Part shown: piece by piece, positions 1 through 12,184 of the stretch
Numbering within the stretch: position 1 is the first letter of the stretch
Layout: each line of letters starts with the position of its first letter
Origin: Melieria omissa
Taxonomy: Eukaryota > Arthropoda > Insecta > Diptera > Ulidiidae
Length of the DNA stretch: 64,000 bases
Assembly (NCBI GenBank): GCA_963971225.1
Contig: OZ020268.1
Span: 114,048,830-114,112,829, forward strand
Reading direction: 5' to 3'
Position numbers and translations under genes: made by a program
Notes under the pieces: generated by a model
Seen by the model: the letters and a program-made list of their open reading frames with translations, nothing else
Database searches by the model: none
Told to the model about the DNA's origin: nothing

Positions 1-3000
1 CGATATGCATTTCCTCCAGCGTATGAAACTGCGAGCAAAGAAAAAGGTTTTACATATCACCTCACCACAACATAATCCACCCACTTCTTTTGTTAAAGCC
101 ATCAAACACAAATAAAAGTAACCAAAATAAAAGTAACCAAGTAACCAACCCCAAAAAAATAACCACTTTCAGTTACAATTAACCAACTGTGGCGCCCATG
201 CGTCTGAGTACTTTAGGTGCATCCTGTTCGAAGGTGGTTTCATGGTCTTTCGCAAATCTAAAAAATATAATATTAAATTTTTTATCTGACCAACATTGCT
301 TATTATTCGATAAACAGAATTCGCTATTCTACGAATTTATTTAACACTCCAAATATGTTTGTAATGAAAATATAAAAATTCACTAAGACAAGAATTAAAA
401 TCGGAAAATTAAATTGACTCGGAATTGAAGTTAATGCCAAACCACAACACAACTCGTCATATCAAATAATGAATGCACACGGCGCTTGCCTGCCGCACCT
501 ACAGACGCGTAAATGTAGAGAAAAAATTGCCGCTTTCTTATTTCCACTTGGCAGCGTGTGCGATTCGTCGCCAAAAGCGAAACGAGGCAATTATGGCACG
601 GCCACCACTTCAGCGCGTAAATTGGTGAGGCGGGCTGCGCTCTGACTGAATGGACGGATGGCTGGTTAGATGCTGGATGGATGGACGGCTGGCAGAACGC
701 CATTGCAGCGATAAATACATTCGAATAAATGACAATTCAATAAGCCATGACAGCGTTTATTTATTTAGCACACACACATGTACACTCATACATATACATG
801 TGCGCTCTTATCCAAATGTTGGGATATGAATGCATTTCGTTGCCGGCAAAAAAGGTAGCTTGCTTGCTTGCGTTCGTGAAGCACCGAAAGGAGAGGAAAA
901 ATGAAGCGAAAATGACTATTTGAAGCTGTGTGAGCAGTGTGAGGCGGCAAGTTGTCGCGGAAACGACGCTGTGGTTGTGGTTGTCATTGTGCGGCAACGT
1001 GGCTGCAGTCAGCCGGAGTTGTTGGCACTTTCGACCACTTCAGCACGGCAAATGGTGAATTGTTTATTTAGGATAAAATGCGCGCAGGAAATTGCTCATC
1101 GCTGTGATACGGCATTGGCAATGGTGATGGCGATGTTGTTGCCGGTGACAGCGCTGCCGCTCTGGCTGATGTGGTTAATAACGACGACGACGCTGACAAT
1201 GACGGAGACGACGATGATGGCAATGATGGTGCTGGTAGTGAAGACGCGGTTCCCGGCTCCCGGCTGACGGTTAACGGCGATAGTGCATATGGCGTTGGTG
1301 GTATTGGCATTCGTGTTGGTGTTAATGTTGCGGCTACTGCAGTTGTTGTTGTGTCTGCTGCTGTCGGCAAATCGATTGTGTCTACATACATACTTATATA
1401 CAGTAAGTGTGCATTCATTTCCAAGGCAATCATTTCATCTCGAAACGCAACAACAATAACAACGACCAATAGCAATTACTGAGCTGCAAAATTGTCACTG
1501 GCGACTGCAGGCACTTTTGTTGCATTAGCAAAAATTGTATTCCTTCCTCCAACACCAACAACAACAACCAGCAATTATAATTCTCCATGACAGCCGAACG
1601 CACATTTTCTATATTCATTGTTGCCGCCTCGAATGGCGTCTGTGGCTCTTTCGAGCAAAGATCTGGCAGTCCCAATGTCATTCCATACGTCCTCGAATCG
1701 GCGGCGACGGCTGACATGTGCCGCTGTTGCTGCCACTCGGCGGCAGTGCGTTCGGCACTCGGCGTTGTGATTGTCGTGGCACATTTTATGGCTGAATGTT
1801 TGCTTTGGGTGCACCACTGTCACAGCCCCGTTGCTGTGGCTTGTTGCGTTGTTATTTTTTGTTCCTGCAGCCTTGAATAAACAAAACTAATTTTCAAATT
1901 AAAGTTATCGCTGACGCGCTGCTAAATGTGGGAATCGAAATTGAACCGCAAGGTCTCTGGCCATTTGCCACTGCTGCTGCTGTTACTGTTGCTGCAAAAT
2001 GTTGTATGTTGACAATTTGGCTGACGAGCGGCAGGCAGGCCGACAGTCAATTGGATAGACGTCCGACCAGGCAGTTGAAGGGAATAATGGCATTAAAGTA
2101 TTTTCACTACTTATCAACATTTCGTATCTGGCGGGGCGTTCAGTTTGGGTTATTAACTTTTTCGGATTTATGAATCTTTCTTTAGCATCCGGTTCTTTGA
2201 TTGTTTTGCCATAACTGAGACCTTATGGTGATTTATTAAATTTACAAAAAAATAAAAATTTTAATTTACATAAATTATTGAATTTTCAATAGTGTCAATA
2301 GTCAAATTATTGAATTTTCACTGTGAGTCAGTGTGATAAAGGAGACAACGCCGAAGAATTGAAATGACTAAAGAATTTTAACACTAGAAAGACAATTGTC
2401 GTCATTTTGACGGTTTTTCATTTTTAAATATATATATTTTCTTTTGTATTTCTATCAACTTTTGCTTTGATGACTTTTTTATTTTATTTTTTATCGGGTT
2501 CTGCAATTAGTTCTTTAATTAGGGTTCTACAGTTAGAATTAACCAAATCCGATGTGTACTTTTCGAGATATCAGCGTATATATGTTACCATATAGTCTGT
2601 GTAGGCAGGTATAACTTGCGGTCTTTCAGGAATGAAAATGAGAATCTGATAACCGGTGTACAAAATCTGTTAAGAGTGTTAAAACAAGAGTTTTAAAGGC
2701 ATTCGAGAGATGACGACGACCACTAGAAAGAAATATCGCGACAACCCAGGATGCTCCAACCATACTATATGTATACACAGAAAATCTGTGTATCTTTAGA
2801 GTAAGTTTGAGCAACAATTACATGCAGTTCCGGGGAGGTATTAGGATGCCTCTTTGAATGACCTTTACCGCACAAGGCTATCAGTTATCATGCGATCTCT
2901 TCTATGATACTCTATGAAGTTTCAGACAAGTTGATAAACCAAAAAAACAATCATTTCACATGACGATTCCCAGACAAAGTGATCTTCAAGCAAAATAATA

Positions 3001-3099
3001 TGTATAACAACCAGGCAATTTTCAGAAAAGCTGAAGATATCCAGAACTTTGTGATGATAGCAAAGCCACCATATGTCCAGATCCTTGTGAATTCTTATA
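1..3099. other. Intergenic DNA, no gene recognised
   Basis: The open frames here are short, overlap on both strands and are rich in Val/Leu/Ala or Ser/Thr from simple GTT/GAC-type runs (for example near 1170-1370). None shows a domain, a start context or splice signals worth calling. The stretch 2180-2480 is strongly AT-rich. Confidence 0.6.
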
Positions 3100-3103
3100 A
3101 TAT

Positions 3104-3471
3104 TGTAACGATGAGGCACTCTGCATGAATGCTTTTACGGGCATACTTTTAGGCACGCACTTTAGAGTACGGCAAACTTGCTAAAATTCCGATATGGCAA
3201 GGATAGTTCGCGATGGTAATGGAATGTGCAAGAACAATCGGCGCTATAAGCAAACATGTATAAAAGGCAGCAGTGTGCAGCGCAGGGGAACGAGTCTGAT
3301 TCGAGCAAGCAAAGGGAAAACATGAAATCGTAGTAGTGTAAAGACAAACCAGTGTAAATTTTTAAATAAAGTGATTTCTGGTATTGGAATGCGTTTTGCG
3401 CTGAATAATTGAAGTGGTTTTATTTTCAAGCACAATCCAGATACGAACGTAGGGAAGTCATTTTCGTAACA
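3104..3471 (+). mobile_element. Solo LTR of an LTR retrotransposon (copy 1)
   Basis: The element begins TGTAACGATGAGG and ends CGTAACA, so it has the TG...CA ends of an LTR. It is flanked by a 4-bp direct repeat ATAT (3100-3103 and 3472-3475). Inside are a TATA-like TATAAAAGG near 3260 and an AATAAA near 3364, the promoter and polyadenylation signals expected of an LTR on the plus strand. No coding region is attached, so this is a solo LTR left by LTR-LTR recombination. A second, shorter copy lies at 46641-46925. A 4-bp duplication suits Gypsy- or Bel/Pao-like elements; the family is not resolved. Confidence 0.82.
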
Positions 3472-3475
3472 ATAT

Positions 3476-5205
3476 GAACGTCATCAATGACTTAGTAACC
3501 TAACGATATACTGCTGCGATCTTCACTCTAAAGAAAGGAAAAAGCTTTAATGGGTTTGGCAGTTAATAAGACTAACATGCAGCGTCTAAAGTTGCAGTTG
3601 AAGGCCGGTTAAAGCTATACTTTCAAGGTAGCCTAGTAGTCTATTTGTCTTGGCTTCCTCGCTACCATCGATAGTGATGTGGGCCAATAAGTAATGTGAA
3701 GCGTGACTCATTTGGAAAGTAAATATTAGCTTAGTTTGTTGAATGTTTTTGAACTGAAGTCGTATACTAAATATTTAATATTTAAGGTTATCGTCTAATA
3801 CCTAATTGACCCATAGACTAACCCAGGCTTAGTCTTGAAATCCTTGCAGTGAAGTTTGGCATTTCCTTTACAGTAGTTTTTAAGCAAGATTTCTTAAATT
3901 AAGTTTAAATTTTAAAACTTTGCAAACTTCGGATTCAAAGTTCCATTTTCTTTTTGAAAACTGAACTAAAACCGACTGTAAAGAATAAACTCACATTAAG
4001 CTGGTTCTAAGTCGAAACGTATAATTTTTATGCTAGAAACAGTATGTGCACACGACTCCGTAATGGTGTAAGGAAGCCTTCTTAAGAACCTTTGCGACTT
4101 CCTGCATTAAAAAAATCCTGAAAATTTTCAAGCGACCATGACAACAAATAACGCGACCGCTACTCTTCGCTCGACCATGTCCTGAAGTGAGTGAGGACCG
4201 GCGTTTGCTTGTTTGCGTATGCAAACAAGCCAACCGCATAAAAAATTTCAGAATGAGGCGCAACGGCAGCTACTTACCGCGCAAATGAGGGCCGAGCCGC
4301 CGTACCACATTAAGGAAATTGCTGTCGTCGTGGCATCGCCCACAGTGCGCGGCAGGAAAATGCCTCCGGTTACGTGATGGCTGTCATGGTTTTGGTGTTT
4401 TTCGGTGCCAAGACGTCTACGCCAGCACGTGAAAGAAACAGGCAATAAGCAATATGATGAAAAGATATTCAAACAAAAATCACGACGCGCCGCACACACA
4501 ACATTCAAATATGCATTCGCGGACTCGTTGTGTCGACCAATTTTACCCAAATATGCACAGACGTGTTGGCGTGACTGCCGGTGTGCAACACGTTTTCGTT
4601 ACCAATTTACACTCGAAATAATGTGCGAGTATTTAATCAACATCATATTTTCAAAAATAACATGTCGATGTTTATCCAAAAAATATTTAAATATTTACAT
4701 TATGGAAACAAGGCGCTTCGTCGGTTGAGATGCTGCCGTTGGTTGTTTCTGTTGTTGTTGTTGCTGTTGTTGTTGTTGCTGTTGTTGTTGTTGCTGTTGT
4801 TATTTGGTACGACTGTTGGTAAATGCTGCTCGGTTGGTTGTTGTGACTTGTGTTGTTGTTGTTTTTGTTGTTGTTGTTTTTATTGTTCTAGCATAAGTAT
4901 TACCCATCAACAGCAGCACCAACAGCAATCATAACACCACCAACAACAACAACAAAACCCAACAACAACGGCCGCCATCAAGATCTAAATTGTTGGAAAA
5001 TTTATGAAATGTTTCATATTTCTTTAAATGTTCATTCACATTTAAATAATTCAAATTTCCCACCTCATAACACGTAACTCACACCTTGCGGCATTCGTTG
5101 GAGCTGTTGATGAATGTGGAATATGTAGCAATATTTGTTGCTTTTGTTGCCATTTTTATTTAAGATATGAATTATAAGTATAATAAGTATAAGTATATTA
5201 GGTAT
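3476..5205. other. Intergenic DNA with a CAA/CTG-type simple-repeat tract
   Basis: No credible gene. Positions 4740-4800 and 4845-4885 are TTG/CTG-type trinucleotide runs, and the CAA-rich complement continues at 4905-4970. The polyleucine or polycysteine frames across them are artefacts of the repeat. Confidence 0.6.
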
Positions 5206-5213
5206 CTAAGAGT

Positions 5214-5788
5214 TAGAGTCCTGCACGAGTATGCATTTTTGCTATTCCAAAACATTCAAATGCTTTTGAATAGAATACTTCACTTCATCTCTGCGGACCA
5301 GTCCTAATGAATACAAGTACAGCTCTCTTCGAGTACGAGTAAGCTCCGAACAAAAACGAGTAGACGTACACTATTTACTCATATTCGCTCGAAGCGGGAA
5401 AACGAGGACAAAAGCATTCGGATAATAGTACAAACTGCTTGAATATCCGAATATACCCGTTTTCTTATTCCTAAGAATATTTAAAAATATTTATGTTGTA
5501 TATTAATATACACACCACAAGTATACACATGGAAACGTGACATACTGCGCATAAAAATATTCGATGAAACTGTTGATCTTCGAATACTTCGCAAAGTTCT
5601 CGATTACCGAATACGAGCACTGCAGTATTCGCTTCTCCCCGAAGCACTGTAGTGTTCGCGATTCACCGCGATTCATCGCGATTTTCGTTTCTATTCGTTT
5701 CGTTGTACACATTCTTCGAATACTAAGTACCCGTACAGTATGTACAGTAGTGTAGTCACCAAAATGAATATATTCATGCAGGACATTA
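5214..5788. mobile_element. Non-autonomous hAT-like element
   Basis: Left end TAGAGTCCTGCACGAGTA pairs with right end TATTCATGCAGGACATTA as an imperfect terminal inverted repeat. The flanking 8-mers CTAAGAGT (5206-5213) and CTTCGAGT (5789-5796) agree at 6 of 8 positions, consistent with an aged 8-bp hAT target duplication. The interior is rich in TTCGAATAC-like motifs and has no transposase. TIRs of this TAGAG..TGC shape are known in hAT elements. Confidence 0.6.
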
Positions 5789-5796
5789 CTTCGAGT

Positions 5797-8637
5797 ATAA
5801 GCAAAAATAAAAGTCACAGCAAAATATAATAAATTCGCCAATAGGCGAATAAAAAAATTCTAAAGATATAGAAAAGAGTTTTCTAAAGATATAGAAAAGA
5901 GTTAGGATATGTTAGTCTTGATGCGTGAATTTCTGATTACTGAGCCTTCAAATACATAAATATTAAACTGGAGATTTCGTTTTGTTTATATTATTGAATT
6001 TTTTTTAGTAAATTATGATTTTAATTATTTTATTACAGTGTTTATCCAACTACCCTGAATATATATAAATTTAGAGCTGCATCGTTACGTCATGATTTAT
6101 ATAGTAAAAAAAGAGTTAGATAAATCTTAAAGCATCCATATTTTCAAAACGTCAACTTCTGCAGTTCGACATTTCTCCAGTTGAGGTTAAAAATTGCCAT
6201 TCAATTTACTAATTAAATACCCAAATTGCATCAGTTAGCTTAAATTATTGCTCTCCGCCTAATATCCAGAAATCGTACAAAATAAATGTTTAAAGAAACT
6301 TGGTTAACAAAACCATCACAACCTATCAAATCATCCATAATGCCACATTTCTGAATAATGGTAATAAATTTCGTGCGGAATGATTTGTAAAACAATCAAC
6401 AACAATACGAAACATAAATGATTATTTCGTACAATAGCGCCGAATCGAACCGAACCGAACGGAATGGACGCGGGCGCAGACGGACGGGCGAGCACACCGT
6501 GTATCAGCCAACCAACTGGTTGGCATCGTTGCGTTGCAGGCGCCTTCCGCACCCCGCCATACACACATTAATTATTGCCCTATTACGGGTCGGCGGTGAT
6601 GTATGGAGTGGTGAAGTGAGGTGCGGCGCGACGCGAAAAGTGAACGAGCGATTAGCAACGTTGTTAAGTTCACCAATAAATTGTTTTCCAAACACAACAA
6701 AAACGCAAAGCAGCGCTGACTGCTGATGCTGCGCGTACAGCTAGTGGCAGCAACTGTTGTTGTTGTTGTTCGTGGTGTTGATGTTGGTGCAATAATGACT
6801 GGAATCTGTGGAAAAGCACTGCCGTTGTTTCATATGACGTGTCTTCCACATACAAGTTGTTGCTGTTGCTGTCGGTGGTATTTTCATTCTCATTCTAAAC
6901 AAATAAATTAGGTGATAAAAATTTCATTGTCGATGCTGCTTCCAATGGCGCTGCGGTCTGCGCTCATTTCCAGCGACCAGTTCTGCTTGACTTTTTGGGC
7001 CATTGCTTTCGTACTCCGGGACAAGAGCAACAAAGTTTTCAATTGAAAATAAAAAAATCGAAAATCGAAAACGGAAAATGTGGCTTCTTATTATCCACAA
7101 ATTAAACTTTAAAATAAAAATAGTTCCACACATTTTTCCTCACACGAAGGAGCACGAATTACACGCTTGATTTATGCGGACGGAAATCGCAGACTTTCGG
7201 ACGCAGCATGGGCGCACGAGCGCCTCTCGCTGCAGCCGGCGCAGCATCTGCTAAGGCAGACAGTCGGGTGGCCGTGCACTGGAAACATGTGTTTTCGCCT
7301 GCATTGCTTCCACGCACTGATGCTCGCTGTAACGGCATTGTGGGCGATTCGAGAGGACTGTGGAGGAGGGCGAGCGCATGTTGTTAGCAAGTGCCAGCAA
7401 TGAATTTAATTTATGTGTATTTAAACTGAAAACAAATTAAAGAGCATCATTTCCAGCTCAATTTACACTTTCACTGCATTCGGCTTCAGCGCTGCCCCTG
7501 CCCCTTGCCTTCACTCGCTTTTTCTCTCATACGCACCCATTCAATTTCAATTCAATATTATTTGAATGTTCAATTTGTGACTTTTCAATTTTCGTGCAAC
7601 ACTTAACTCTCGCGCACGCCCCCTCCGCGCTGTCTACGTTCCCACTCGCGGCCAATTCAACCGCGTTCGATTCCTAGCGCAGCGCCGCTTTTACGATGCA
7701 TTCGTGTCTGTTTTTTACAATTTGGGTTAAATAAACAAATAGTAACAGAATTGTGCAGATTAATGTGCGAATGGGGCGCAGATTTGTGGGGCTCGCAGAC
7801 GCGCAGATTTGTGCAGAGCATTTGGACGCGGCATTTGTGTGCTCTGCTGCTGCTACTGCTGCTTTTTCCCGCTGCTTTGCTTCTTCTTGCACTTGCCGTG
7901 CGCCATCTCAGTGCTTGCAGTCGCCTCTGTTATTGTTATTGTTTTACTCGTTGCCGGCAAAATGCGGCACTGCATTGTACCAGTTTCCGTGTTTTGCCGC
8001 GCCGCCGCTTCCATGGTTGCTTCTCGGTGTGGAATTTGTCCATTTGTGTTTATCACTTGGCTGGAACTTTTGCTGCTGCGGTAGACTTTCTAACGCCACA
8101 CCATATGGTGCATGTAATGTCGTTGCCAATTTTGAATATGCACCCCTCCCACTCCACCTCACCCCTCGCATTTCTGCACTTTGCGGTTGCGGCTGTAAAT
8201 GTAATTGAACAAATTCATGAGTGTTTACAGTTATTGGCCGCCGCTGAAAGCGTCTATTTACAAGCATGGTTGCTCATTTTGAAATATTGCATTTGCACAA
8301 ATATTATATTTTCAGTGAAAACAGTTTAGAAATGTTGCAAAAATAGCTATTAATTCATAGATTGGCATAATCATAAATTGGTGATTCAGGAGTCAGTGAG
8401 ATTCTAAAAAAACTACCTACATGCTATAAATAAATAACCATAGAAGCTGTTAGGATCAAAATATTCTAGTCATGCTTTTGGGTTGTCCAAACATCTATAA
8501 TTTGTAAAATGCTGCTCGTCGACAGCGTGTAAGAAAACCATATAGTTCGTCCCATCCAAATATAGTGAATAGTCTGAACTACGAAATCTGATACTCAACG
8601 TTCTATGAAAGTAGCTTTTGTCATTTGTGCATACGAC
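5797..8637. other. Intergenic DNA, no gene recognised
   Basis: The longest open frame (7751-8329, plus) is Leu/Cys/Ala-rich, overlaps frames in two other registers and on the opposite strand, and has no recognisable domain. I regard it as chance. Nothing else is supported. Confidence 0.55.
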
Positions 8638-9013
8638 ATTATTATTATTATTATTATTGATGGGGATAATGCACTGCGACCTAGTATATGTATTGTGCCC
8701 CTTCTTGAACCTCAAAGACTACCAGTGAGTCCAGTATCCGAGAGGAATTTTAGTATGTTTCCTAAACCTCTGGATACCCAGTCTGCACTCAATATAAGAT
8801 GGTCCCCCAGGTGCTTCTTTCTTTTATGCATGAGTACAGGGCATTTTCCTTGTATATGTATTGCAGTCTCGTTTTCCTGCAAGCAGAACCTGCAATACCC
8901 GTTTTCACGGATTGCTAGTTTGGTTAGATGATAATTCAATCTACAATGCCCTGTAAGCATTCCCGTGATAATCCTAAGATTATTTTTTAATAAAATCATA
9001 CATTCCTCGAATC

Positions 9014-10122
9014 CAGGGTGCGGAGAACGATCAAAATACGATCTTTCTCACGAATAATCGCAACCAAAAACTGAGTGCTTCTAATTTCTCGCGAGCGATA
9101 AAGTTGCGCTGCGAGCAAAAGCATTTACGATCTCTCACGAGAAATATAAATGGTCGGAAAAATCGCGAATGAGAAAATGTCGCTGCAAGCGTCGTCAGTT
9201 CGATCTCTCGCGATCGTTCGTTTGTTGCGAGCGCTTGTTGTAAAACTCAATCAGTAACTCGTATTGTGAAGATTGAATCTTTGAACGATCGCGATCGTTC
9301 GTCTGGGCAATAAATTATGTATATAGGAGTTTGAGCAGTTTGCTATTATACTCGGCTGCTACTGACTGCAGTTTATTTCCTAAAGGAAACTTATGTATAG
9401 AAGTTTGTAGATTTTAAAGACCTTTTGTTAGGAAAATTATAACAAAAAAACAGAAAACTTTGTGTTATGTTTGTATATGGTCTCGTAATGCCTTTTAGTG
9501 TTTCCTTATATGTATCCTTTAAGTTGTTTTCCACACAAAATGCACTTTGAAAAATCTGTGTCTTTATTATATGTAACAAGTTTCGTCTTGTCAATATTTG
9601 ACACTTTGCCCATATTGATATAAAAAAAGCAAACGCACAAGAAAATAATTTCACAAATCGTCCTTCGTCCGTATATATCGCAAAATAGACTAAATTCAAT
9701 GATTGTTTGCAGCGACGCTCTACCAACGAACCTTACAAAAATTCGTTCGCGATCGATCACACATTCGCTCGCGAACGATCGATCAAACATTCGCTCGCGA
9801 ACGATCGAAAATTCGATCTTCTCATATTAGCTCGTTTTGCGATTGTATTTTATCGCGAGAAATACTTGAGCAAACGAGCGGTTGCGAATGATTTTCTGCA
9901 TCAGCGTTCTTCCCACGACCGATCGCTTTCGTACGCTCGTTCGTTTGAAATGTGTATACATAAACTCGCTGCATACGATCTCTCACGAACGAATACGTAG
10001 GCAATGCATTCGCAACCGCTCGTTTGCTCAAGTATTTCTCGCGATAAAATACAATCGCAAAACGAGCTAATATGAGAAGATCGAATTTTCGATCGTTCGC
10101 GAGCGAATTTTTCCGCACCCTG
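9014..10122. mobile_element. Non-autonomous hAT-like element with 8-bp target duplication
   Basis: Terminal inverted repeats CAGGGTGCGGA (left) and the matching CCGCACCCTG (right) are bounded by a perfect 8-bp direct repeat CTCGAATC at 9006-9013 and 10123-10130, the hAT signature. The 1109-bp interior has no transposase. It contains many GATCGTTCGCGAGCG-like motifs and a perfect 102-bp inverted repeat (9789-9890 against 10007-10108). The element interrupts an older LINE. Confidence 0.88.
9789..10108. repeat. Perfect 102-bp inverted repeat inside the hAT element
   Basis: The arm 9789-9890 is the exact reverse complement of 10007-10108, separated by 116 bp. Transcribed RNA would fold into a long hairpin. 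No mismatches were seen, which points to recent formation or gene conversion between the arms. Confidence 0.9.
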
Positions 10123-10976
10123 CTCGAATCGTTTTCTATTGTAGGACCCGATTACCAGCTTTGATTTACCCAGTATTGATTCCTTCTGGTTATCTCGTCC
10201 TTTCTCAATAGGATGAAAGAAACTCCTTTACCCAACCCACAAAAAGGTTCTGGGCCGACAAAGGGTGTGAAAGCTCCCCTTCTTGCCAGGTCGTCAGCCC
10301 GTTCGTTCCCTTCCATGCCGGTGCGGCCCGGAACCCAAGGTTCCCAGACCTTATTGTAACGGCCAAGTTCATTCAGCTGCTCAAGGTACTCCAAACCAGT
10401 TTCGAAGACACCTGTTAGGATCTTAGAGCCTTGATTGCTGCTTGGCTGTCAGAAAGAATGGCAATCATCTGATTCCGGTAATTCTTGGCATATATTTCCG
10501 CCTGAAAGATAGTGGTGTGCTTTCCCGCAGATTCCGAGTATCTTATCCTCGGCCCGTATACTCCTATCCCGGTTCCTTCCTCCGTTAAGGAGCCATCTGT
10601 GTAACAGGATATCATGTGTTGGTCTATCTGATATGTTTCCGACATACCTTCCCAGTTCCTTTTGTTACTAAGTTCAGTTTTGAATCGTTTGACAAAGCTG
10701 AACTTCGGTGAGATTGTGTCCCTCGGTATTGCTCGGGATGCATACTACATACATCTTATAGAAAGTAAGGTTAAATAAGGTTATTGAAGGGCTTGATTTA
10801 TTAATTTTAATGCAAAATTATTTACCCACAGAATATAGTATTGTCGTAGTAATGGATACGAGGAATGACCATACAGATTCATTTAAATTGCAAATGCCAA
10901 TTTACCAGTTCTTCGATAGATAAAATAAAAAACGTACTTTCGCAAAATGAATAATCTTGCACTCCAGTACTACAAT

Positions 10977-11008
10977 AAAAGTGACGACTCAAAATTTTTG
11001 ATTTTTCA
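10977..11008. repeat. Outer repeat, left copy, inverted relative to 12547 and 19236
   Basis: AAAAGTGACGACTCAAAA followed by TTTTTGATTTTTC is inverted relative to two related copies at 12547-12578 and 19236-19270 (both read GAAAAT...TTTTGAGTTGTG-like). It may be the end of an older element that now contains the foldback-like element and the Harbinger insertion. Low certainty because no target duplication could be read. Confidence 0.4.
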
Positions 11009-11149
11009 GGAAACGCAAAAAACTGTTTTTGAGCTAAATTTTTTTTAAATAACGAATAGACCGTTCAGTAGAAAATCTTTACAGATTATGCTTTATGATA
11101 AGTTGCAAGAATTTTTTTTATTATACACTACACCTTTTCAAGTTCGATT

Positions 11150-11430
11150 TCAGAAAGCGTAAATTCAATTTCGGAAAACGTAAATTCAATTTCAGAAACA
11201 TAAATTCAATTTCAGAAAGCGTAAATTCAATTTCAGAAAGCGTAAATTCAATTTCAGAAAGCGTAAATTCAATTTCAGAAAGCTTAAATTAAATTTCGGA
11301 AAGCGTAAATTCAATTTCAGAAACACAAATCCAATTTCAGAAAGCGTAAATTCAATTTCAGAAAGCGTAAATTCAATTTCAGAAAGCGTAAATTCAATTT
11401 CGGAAAACGTAAATTCAATTTCAGAAACTA
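11150..11430 (+). repeat. Left arm: about 13-14 units of a 21-bp tandem repeat
   Basis: The unit is AAATTCAATTTCAGAAAGCGT with scattered A/G changes and a few one-base deletions. Read in frame it gives a seven-residue SISESVN-like repeat, which is a shadow of the 21-bp period and not a protein I would call. Confidence 0.9.
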
Positions 11431-11596
11431 CCTTTAATGTATAAAAAATGTTTTTGGAAAAGTGCACTTTGCCAAATTTTGTATCTACGTACGGAACAAA
11501 GTGTGCCATTTCTACATATTTGTAATTGTAAAATAAAACAAAATAGTTCATTTCATTTCAACTGTACAACTGTTGTGTGCGTATAACTGAAATCCA

Positions 11597-12079
11597 ATGG
11601 AGTACAAAGACAATTGTGCAATATGCCTCTTGGATATGCGAACGCGTCGTGTGTGCAAAATTCTAAATTGCGGGCACTTATTTCACATGGAGTGCATTGA
11701 GTCGCTGTTAGCAAATGCAAATCAAACTTGCCCAATTTGCCGTTGTGAAATTACTGGTAAGTATTCGTTTTTTGCTAAATATCCTGTAAGTATTCAAAAT
11801 TTTTTTCTCTTTGCAGGCAATGAAGAATGCGTAAGAAAGCAGTACAAAGCGAATTCGGCCCAAGATAGGGACCGAGTCGTGTCGGTAGCAGCCCGGGGCG
11901 AAGATTGGGTAGCGATGGCGACTTCTCTGGGTATTTGCTACAAGACGGCACATAGCTGGGTCTGCGGACTGCGCAAGAGCAATCCAGCACAGTTCGACGT
12001 TTCATGGGGATGCTCTTGCGCAGAAGGACATGCTTGTGGGAACATAAACATTTATTTTTCTTGGCCAGCAGATATTTAG
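11597..12079 (+). CDS. RING-H2 finger fused to an HTH-like domain, carried by a foldback-like element
   Basis: Exon 1 (11597-11756) encodes a RING-H2 finger at residues about 8-52: CAIC, then CGHLFH, EC and CPIC give the C3-H2-C3 zinc ligands in order, all present. Such fingers usually recruit E2 enzymes in ubiquitin ligases. A 60-nt intron (11757-11816, GTAAGT...TTGCAG) is followed by exon 2 (11817-12079). Exon 2 carries RDRVVSVAARGEDWVAMATS and TAHSWV, which resembles the helix-turn-helix of Tc1/IS630-type transposases. No DDE catalytic domain follows. The spliced product is 140 residues; because the intron is a multiple of three with no stop, the unspliced frame is 160 residues. An AATAAA lies at about 12170. 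Function is unknown; a self-encoded or captured ubiquitin-ligase-like factor is inference. Confidence 0.72.
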   Translation: MEYKDNCAICLLDMRTRRVCKILNCGHLFHMECIESLLANANQTCPICRCEITGKYSFFAKYPVSIQNFFLFAGNEECVRKQYKANSAQDRDRVVSVAARGEDWVAMATSLGICYKTAHSWVCGLRKSNPAQFDVSWGCSCAEGHACGNINIYFSWPADI

Positions 12080-12184
12080 ATATAGATAGATATAGATAGA
12101 TATAGATATTTCTTTTATAACGTATTATAAAAAATTTTACTTTTTCAAATCTGTGTAAATGCAACCAAAATAAATTCAACATTT

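Larger units (their letters stand above)
8638..10745 (-). mobile_element. 5'-truncated I-like LINE, RNase H end only, split by a hAT element
   Basis: Read on the minus strand from about 10745, the frame gives a pre-RNase H segment, then RNase H motifs: CYTDGSLTEEGTGIG at 10590-10620, ILSDSQAAIKAL, and PGRTGMEGNERADDLA near 10320. After the inserted hAT element (9014-10122) comes the conserved C-terminal LRIITGMLTGHCRLNYHL and the zinc-knuckle-like CRFC...H...C region. It ends in a (TAA)n-type tail at 8638-8657, typical of I-superfamily LINEs. Excising the hAT element plus one target duplication rejoins the frame, apart from a one-base shift near 10150. The endonuclease and reverse transcriptase are missing, so the copy is dead. 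Confidence 0.85.

Noticed and set aside
7751..8329. 192-residue plus-strand open frame, Leu/Cys-rich
   Set aside because: Overlaps frames in other registers and on the other strand, and looks like low-complexity translation without any domain or gene structure.
11095..11551. Protein made of seven-residue repeats on either strand
   Set aside because: The period is simply the 21-bp DNA repeat in frame; both strands are equally open.
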